DNA from: Ktedonobacter sp. 13_1_20CM_4_53_11
GTDB taxonomy: Bacteria > Chloroflexota > Ktedonobacteria > Ktedonobacterales > Ktedonobacteraceae
Direction: 5' to 3'
Assembly: GCA_001919995.1 (NCBI GenBank)
Contig: MNIY01000045.1
Coordinates: 1 to 8,332, forward strand
DNA length: 8,332 nt
Each line of letters begins with the position of its first letter. Position 1 is the first letter of the stretch. A model generated the notes under the pieces. The model had not been told where the DNA came from. It saw nothing but the letters and a program-made list of their open reading frames with translations, and searched no databases. Both the position numbers and the translations under genes were made by a program. Below are positions 4,579 to 8,332 of the stretch, in pieces.

Positions 4579-5847
4579 ATGCGTAAAATTGTACAGCGTT
4601 TGCTAAAGATAGTCGAACTGATTGGCCTGGGTGCCTTTGTCACCCTTATCGCCGCTCTCATTGTTTCATTACGCCATAGGATAGATACTCCCCAACCATT
4701 AGAAAGTATCCTTCCAGGAGAGGCTCACATTTATCGCTCACAGCGGGGTCATATATTTTATAAAACGCTTGGGGATGATAAAGCGCCACCATTAGTACTC
4801 CTTCATGCTCCCGCGATCGGTGCATCAGCCTATGAGATGCGCAAAATAATCGAAGCGTTAGCACAACAGTACTATGTGTATGCTCCTGATCTTCTTGGTT
4901 TTGGTTTATCAGATCACCCCAATATTAACTACTCGGCAGGTATATATATTGACTTCTGCCATGAATTTCTAACGCAGGTGGTTCAACGACCAGCAACAAT
5001 TCTCACCAGTGGACTGAGCTGTAACTATGCCGTGATCACGGCAAAACACTTTCCAGAGATCTGCGAGCAATTGATCCTGATCTCACCATTGGCGTTGTTT
5101 GCAAATGAACGGGATCGACGACGACAACGAGCAGCACTGTTAGCATTGCCGTTAGTAAGTTTTTTTCTCTACCCAATCATGGCAACCCGCCTGGCACTGC
5201 GCTTTGCTTTATCCCGTAACGCGACTCCATCACAAGGCCAGATTTTGGGAGCCGATGTTGACTATCTTTATGCTACCACACATCAATTTGGTGCTGAGCA
5301 TGCCCCCCTGGCGTTGCTCACAGGGAAGCTATCAGTAGATGCCTCACATGAGTTTGATACATTGGACCAACGCGCGTTAGTTATCTGGGGGGCAAGGGCA
5401 TTGCATAACGCCCGGTCTATTGCAGGTAAACATTCTCTACCTGAACATGCGGAAATAGCCCTTATTCAGGATGCAGGCCAGTTTGTACATGAAGAATTCC
5501 CAGCAATGACCGTGGAAAATATACGCGCATGGAGTGAAGTAGGGAAGATCAGGGAGGAGAAATCAGCCCCTGAAAGCACCGGTGTAGTTGCCAGGAAACC
5601 TATAACGGCAACACCAGAGCATGTGGCGGTTGAGAAAAGCAAGGCTGCAGCCCAATCCCAGCAACTTAACTCGGGTAAAACGCAGCTTTCTACAGAAGCC
5701 GTCGGTGTAGAGGCCTATTGTGTCAAATGTAAAAAAAAGACTCTCATGCAGAAGGTTGAAGCAGTAACGACGAAGAACGGAGCGCCAGCCCTGAAAGGCA
5801 CCTGTTCAATTTGTGGCACTGGACAGTTTCGTATGGGTCGCATTTGA
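4579..5847 (+). CDS. Membrane-anchored alpha/beta-hydrolase-like protein with C-terminal zinc ribbon (DUF5679-like)
   Basis: This 422-aa protein has an N-terminal membrane helix (about 11-31), an alpha/beta-hydrolase domain (about 50-320), a charged low-complexity linker (about 323-378), and a zinc ribbon with C381-x2-C384 and C409-x2-C412 resembling DUF5679. Fold landmarks are LVLLHAPAIG (72-81), DLLGFGLSD (104-112) and GLSCN (145-149, elbow Ser147). The catalytic set is eroded: the oxyanion HG is HA, the elbow's last Gly is Asn149, WGxxD is WGARA (Asp lost at 274), and the AGH histidine is Gln301. His304 is close by but sits where a non-catalytic residue is usual. A hydrophobic stretch at 186-211 in the cap region may touch the membrane. 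AGGAGG lies 6 nt before the ATG. Substrate and role are unknown; a binding or scaffold role is possible. Confidence 0.8.
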   Translation: MRKIVQRLLKIVELIGLGAFVTLIAALIVSLRHRIDTPQPLESILPGEAHIYRSQRGHIFYKTLGDDKAPPLVLLHAPAIGASAYEMRKIIEALAQQYYVYAPDLLGFGLSDHPNINYSAGIYIDFCHEFLTQVVQRPATILTSGLSCNYAVITAKHFPEICEQLILISPLALFANERDRRRQRAALLALPLVSFFLYPIMATRLALRFALSRNATPSQGQILGADVDYLYATTHQFGAEHAPLALLTGKLSVDASHEFDTLDQRALVIWGARALHNARSIAGKHSLPEHAEIALIQDAGQFVHEEFPAMTVENIRAWSEVGKIREEKSAPESTGVVARKPITATPEHVAVEKSKAAAQSQQLNSGKTQLSTEAVGVEAYCVKCKKKTLMQKVEAVTTKNGAPALKGTCSICGTGQFRMGRI

Positions 5848-5872
5848 ATACTTTTTTTGTGAGCTTTTTCAC

Positions 5873-5901
5873 TTGACGCGCGGCCCTTTGCACCGTATAA
5901 T
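5873..5901 (+). promoter_or_regulatory. Near-consensus sigma70-type promoter for greA
   Basis: TTGACG (5873-5878), a 17-nt spacer and a perfect TATAAT (5896-5901) form the best promoter in the window. The start would be near 5908, about 290 nt upstream of greA. It begins 26 nt after the stop of the preceding gene, so greA is a separate transcription unit. Confidence 0.8.
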
Positions 5902-5907
5902 TCTTTG

Positions 5908-6196
5908 CATGCATATTGAGATCTGCGTCTCGCTTTCACCCGGCACGCAGGTGATTGTCGCCTCAGTCAATTAAAGCCAGGCAGCAACCAATAACGTCAT
6001 CTTCTGACTCGCAGAATGCTGTCGAGTGACCCATCCGCTCTCCCATCTGAAGTGCAGAGTCGCTCATCAATGAGCGGGGGAAGAGTTTTCTGCTGGTAGC
6101 GCAGAGGATGGTGGGTATACATAGAAAAAGACAGATTTCTTTCTAAAACAGGTCAGAAACAGATTGGATGCCTCAACAAGAGGGAGGAGTTTATTA
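5908..6196 (+). promoter_or_regulatory. Long structured 5' leader of greA
   Basis: About 289 nt separate the predicted start from the greA ATG, and no convincing rightward gene lies within. Local hairpins include TCACC/GGTGA (5936-5954), TTCTG/CAGAA (6002-6016), ACTCG/CGAGT (6007-6027), CGCTCA/TGAGCG (6061-6076) and TCTGC/GCAGA (6089-6105). The ACTCG stem overlaps both TTCTG/CAGAA and a longer-range GACTC/GAGTC pairing (6006-6010 with 6057-6061), so alternative folds exist. No known riboswitch family is recognised. It could be a regulatory leader or contain a small RNA. Confidence 0.4.
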
Positions 6197-6718
6197 ATGA
6201 GTATTGGTGGACAGAGTGACGCGAAAACAGAGCGGAAAGTGTATCGCTTGACGCCCGAGGGTTTTGCCAAAAAACAGGAACGGCTGGAATACTTGCGTAC
6301 AGTCAAACGAAAAGAGGTTGCTGACTATATACATGACGCAAAAGAAGCCGGCGATATTAGCGAAAGCAGCGCCTATGAGGAGGCCAAGCACAACCAGGCC
6401 AAAGTTGAAGGTGAGATCAGCGAACTGGAGGCTATCCTCGCGCTCTCAGAGATTATGACACCCGATATGCATGACACTGAAAACGGCCCTCCAGCGGTTC
6501 GTATCGGTATGCAGGTGAACGTTGAGACCGATAATGGTACGACAAGAAACTTCAAGATCGTAGAGACTTTCGAAGCTGACCCGAAAGCTGGCTTGATCTC
6601 CGATCAGTCCCCCGTCGGAAAGGCGCTGCTCGGGCACAAAGAAGGCGACGAAGTAAGCGTCTCTACTCCTGGTGGTGTCACTCAGTATACTATCATTTCT
6701 ATTAAGCCGATGTTTTAG
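6197..6718 (+). CDS. greA: Transcription elongation factor GreA
   Basis: GreA enters the secondary channel of RNA polymerase and stimulates cleavage of backtracked RNA. From the ATG at 6197 it is 173 aa, slightly longer than the usual 158 or so because of a short polar N-terminal extension. The N-terminal coiled coil (about 17-90) starts with LTPEGF. The tip reads AGDISESSAY, keeping the acidic pair Asp53 and Glu56 expected at the catalytic tip, although the usual SENAEY is SESSAY. The C-terminal FKBP-like domain has EADP, LISDQSPVGKALLG and GDEV. GGGAGGAG lies 7 nt before this ATG; an upstream in-frame ATG at 6164 has no such site and would add 11 atypical residues. It has its own promoter, long leader and terminator. 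Confidence 0.95.
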   Translation: MSIGGQSDAKTERKVYRLTPEGFAKKQERLEYLRTVKRKEVADYIHDAKEAGDISESSAYEEAKHNQAKVEGEISELEAILALSEIMTPDMHDTENGPPAVRIGMQVNVETDNGTTRNFKIVETFEADPKAGLISDQSPVGKALLGHKEGDEVSVSTPGGVTQYTIISIKPMF

Positions 6719-6735
6719 CGCATAGTAAGCATAAG

Positions 6736-6790
6736 AGGCAAAGATGAGGCACCCAGTGAGTGGTGCTTCATCTTTGCCTACTTTGTTGCC
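6736..6790 (+). terminator. Intrinsic terminator of greA
   Basis: AGGCAAAGATGAGGCACC (6736-6753) pairs with 6762-6779 over 18 bp with a single G-U pair and an 8-nt loop. ACTTTGTTGCC follows, a short interrupted U-tract. It begins 17 nt after the greA stop. The reverse strand lacks a T-run, so the terminator points rightward. Confidence 0.85.
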
Positions 6791-6802
6791 TGGCAGCGCT
6801 TA

Positions 6803-6832
6803 TTGACATTGCCCCCCTTTCATCAGTAATAT
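6803..6832 (+). promoter_or_regulatory. Candidate promoter for the 248-aa protein gene
   Basis: A perfect TTGACA (6803-6808) is followed after 18 nt by TAATAT (6827-6832), four of six matches. It sits just after the greA terminator, leaving a leader of about 75 nt. The -10 is modest. Confidence 0.5.
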
Positions 6833-6915
6833 AGGTGCACGCCGCTTGAGAAAAAATCATCAATCAGGTTCTTCCTGTAGTGTTTGTACAATCAACGGCG
6901 AGGAGCACATATAGA

Positions 6916-7662
6916 ATGTTGACTTACGAAGATGTAACGGGGTGTTTCCTCAAGGCGGCAAATAATACCGCTCTCATGACGCATCCCGAATATTGGATAA
7001 ACTCACGCTCACTCGAACGCGAATTTGCCGCCACCTGCCATGCCGGAAGTTGCGAAGAAGCGGAACATCGCAGTACCTGTACCTTTTCATTTACCTGGGG
7101 TGCGTTGGACACCTCCCTCTCGCTCGATGGCCCGGCCGGTGTCTGTGACTTCTTCCATGAACCTGAAGATGATTGTCCACACCTGCATACGCGCGATATC
7201 CCGCCGTTAGTAGTTAACCTCTCGTACAGTTTAGTGTTGAACGGAGCAGGTACATCTATCTCAGAAACGGCCCTCCTCTCACTTGTTCAGTTGCTTAAGC
7301 TGCACGCCAGTGAAAACAGCAGTCGTGCTAACGAGACACGCCCGGGCATCTCTATGACCTTGCACGAAAATCGTCTGCAGCCAGAGGTACTTACACTACA
7401 ACAGCGGGTAGAGCTTCCCATCTGGCATCCCGATGGTATGCGGAGCCTTCACGATGACCATCATTCTCACACGGAGCGAGGAACACGGCACAGCAGGCGA
7501 GCAATAGATGAGGAAATCGAGGAAGACGAGGTAGCCGCCGATAATCCTCGTCCAGAAGACTGGCTACCTCAGGTCATGGCCGATGTCTGCCAGGATATCT
7601 TGCAAGTGCTAGAATCCCTTGATGCGGTGCGCTCCCACGGTTCACTGAATATGGACGCCTGA
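6916..7662 (+). CDS. Protein of unknown function with Cys/His-rich N-terminal half
   Basis: I do not recognise this 248-aa protein. No signal peptide or membrane helix is seen, so it is probably cytoplasmic. The N-terminal half has a clustered set of possible metal ligands: Cys41, His42, Cys46, His51, Cys55, then Cys77, His81, Cys87, His89 and His91. A leucine-rich helix (about 119-130) follows. Next come a His-rich stretch (about 179-192), an acidic linker rich in Glu/Asp (198-206), and a short C-terminal amphipathic segment. The ATG at 6916 is preferred because AGGAG lies 10 nt upstream; a GTG at 6880 in frame has no site and would make AGGAG part of the coding sequence. It lies between terminated greA and a small membrane protein gene. 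Confidence 0.7.
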   Translation: MLTYEDVTGCFLKAANNTALMTHPEYWINSRSLEREFAATCHAGSCEEAEHRSTCTFSFTWGALDTSLSLDGPAGVCDFFHEPEDDCPHLHTRDIPPLVVNLSYSLVLNGAGTSISETALLSLVQLLKLHASENSSRANETRPGISMTLHENRLQPEVLTLQQRVELPIWHPDGMRSLHDDHHSHTERGTRHSRRAIDEEIEEDEVAADNPRPEDWLPQVMADVCQDILQVLESLDAVRSHGSLNMDA

Positions 7663-7773
7663 GTACGACGGCACTTTTCTATGAAATGCAACTCCCTACT
7701 TGACCATTCGTATGTATGATGATTGAAGCGAAGAACTTGACTACATGTGCTGAGTTTGAAGGAGTTACCTGAT

Positions 7774-8106
7774 ATGTCACAACAAAGAATGGATTATGAT
7801 GAGGGCAGTCATCAACAGCAGGAACACCCTTACGGCAATTACGATACCGGTTATAAAGACCCTTTCATGGGTTCATATGCAGGACAGAAACTTTCGTCCC
7901 AACAGGGATTTAGTAGCAGCAGTGTGCCAGCCGGCATGCGGCTGGCCCTGGCCATCGTCTCTGTAGCTGTGCTCATCCCTTTATCCGCCATCATCTTAGG
8001 GACGATGGGAAGTGGTATCTTTAGTGGGGGGCTGATCGCTTTAGGCCTGGTCTGTCTCACCATTATGATCGTCAACATCGCCTTCAATGTCAGTTTCAGG
8101 CGCTAA
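7774..8106 (+). CDS. Small two-helix membrane protein with polar Gln/Tyr-rich N-terminus
   Basis: This 110-aa protein is not recognised. Residues 1-52 are polar and low in complexity, rich in Gln, Ser, Gly and Tyr, and likely disordered. Two hydrophobic helices follow (about 56-78 and 82-104) joined by a glycine-rich turn (GTMGSG), ending in a short basic tail FRR. The layout suggests a hairpin in the membrane with both ends on the same side. The ATG at 7774 has AAGGAG with a 9-nt spacer; a GTG at 7747 in the same frame lacks a site and would place that AAGGAG inside the gene. It may be co-transcribed with the upstream gene (111-nt gap, no terminator hairpin seen). Confidence 0.7.
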   Translation: MSQQRMDYDEGSHQQQEHPYGNYDTGYKDPFMGSYAGQKLSSQQGFSSSSVPAGMRLALAIVSVAVLIPLSAIILGTMGSGIFSGGLIALGLVCLTIMIVNIAFNVSFRR

Positions 8107-8130
8107 GCTCCAGGTACGTGTCATTCTTTG

Positions 8131-8180
8131 CACAGAGCGGATTTCCCGCGTGTTGCGCAAAATCAGCTCTATCTGTGTTT
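8131..8180 (+). terminator. Weak candidate terminator between convergent genes
   Basis: CACAG (8131-8135) can pair with CTGTG (8173-8177), or AGAGC (8134-8138) with GCTCT (8166-8170), enclosing a small GCGG/CCGC hairpin, and TTTT follows at 8177-8181. The stem is short with a long loop, so this is only a possible end for the rightward gene. Confidence 0.25.
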
Positions 8181-8332
8181 TCACGAAAATAGCCCTGTCG
8201 TTGTCTGCCGGGGTACAATCACTTTGAGCGCCCCGGGAACGATGGTAATGCGGGCGGGAGTATAACCTGATGGATCACCGTCGACCTGAATAGCAACCGG
8301 CTTGCGCGTATACACCTCCAACGTCTTGCATC
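8181..8332 (-). CDS. Diacylglycerol kinase-family lipid kinase, C-terminal end (cut by window edge)
   Basis: Reading leftward from the edge, 49 codons end at a TGA at 8183-8181. The segment contains VAIQVDGDPSGYTPARITIV followed by PGALKVIVP, the C-terminal beta-strand block of the DagK/YegS/BmrU lipid kinase family, whose members typically show DGE(P)-x-TP and P-x-AL-x-V-x-VP here. These enzymes phosphorylate diacylglycerol or related lipids to phosphatidate at the membrane. The catalytic N-terminal domain is outside the window, so the exact substrate cannot be judged. The usual Glu of DGEP is Asp. It converges with the small membrane protein gene. Confidence 0.8.
   Translation of the reverse strand, partial: CKTLEVYTRKPVAIQVDGDPSGYTPARITIVPGALKVIVPRQTTTGLFS

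Noticed and set aside
5853..5875. Terminator after the hydrolase-like gene (T7 run at 5853-5859)
   Set aside because: No stable hairpin precedes the T-run; the only nearby symmetry is a 4-bp GTGA/TCAC pair that follows it.
6084..6120. tRNA-like string GGTAGCGCAGAGG in the greA leader
   Set aside because: No acceptor stem, anticodon arm or T-loop consensus (GTTCRA) can be placed at the proper distances.
6164..6196. Upstream ATG start for greA
   Set aside because: The 11 extra residues are not GreA-like and the strong GGGAGGAG site lies inside this stretch, correctly spaced for the ATG at 6197.
6880..6915. Upstream GTG start for the 248-aa protein
   Set aside because: No ribosome site precedes the GTG, whereas AGGAG at 6901-6905 serves the ATG at 6916.

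Overview
The window looks like a chromosomal segment of a moderate-GC bacterium. Gene content and protein style fit a Chloroflexota lineage, possibly Ktedonobacteria: Firmicutes-type GlpP antiterminators, a C-terminal zinc ribbon of the DUF5679 kind on an alpha/beta-hydrolase-like protein, and poorly conserved lineage-specific proteins. This assignment is an inference from gene content; no rRNA or other phylogenetic marker is present. I see no transposase, integrase, tRNA, rRNA or CRISPR array.

Layout. 1-248 (-): N-terminus of glycerol kinase (glpK), cut by the window edge. 452-1033 (-): a divergent GlpP-family antiterminator (here GlpP1), read toward glpK. 1034-1332: regulatory region with two overlapping face-to-face promoters, repeated GTTAGC elements, and a strong intrinsic terminator inside the glpP1 leader. 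1333-1941 (+): a second, canonical GlpP (GlpP2), followed 14 nt later by pgsA (1956-2582, +). 2574-2692: a long inverted repeat that reaches both stop codons of the convergent pair pgsA/plsY. 2684-3394 (-): plsY, downstream of panC (3492-4361, -). 4362-4578: divergent control region with a 9-bp inverted repeat whose two arms each hold a TGCTATAC extended -10. 4579-5847 (+): a membrane-anchored alpha/beta-hydrolase-like protein fused to a zinc ribbon, with most catalytic landmarks replaced. 5873-6196: a near-consensus promoter and a leader of about 290 nt before greA (6197-6718, +), which ends at an 18-bp hairpin terminator. 6916-7662 (+): Cys/His-containing protein of unknown function. 7774-8106 (+): small two-helix membrane protein. 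8181-8332 (-): C-terminus of a diacylglycerol-kinase-family lipid kinase.

How the genes fit together. Much of the left half centres on glycerol-3-phosphate (G3P). GlpK makes it, GlpP proteins sense it, PgsA uses it for phosphatidylglycerol-phosphate, and PlsY acylates it in the first step of phospholipid synthesis. The lipid kinase at the right edge would recycle diacylglycerol to phosphatidate. The most interesting proposal is a G3P-responsive RNA switch. The glpP1-glpK transcript starts at a TTGACA/TATTAT promoter, runs about 155 nt, and then meets a 12-bp terminator hairpin plus U-tract just before glpP1. A second GlpP gene is translationally coupled to pgsA, which may tie the G3P sensor to membrane lipid synthesis.
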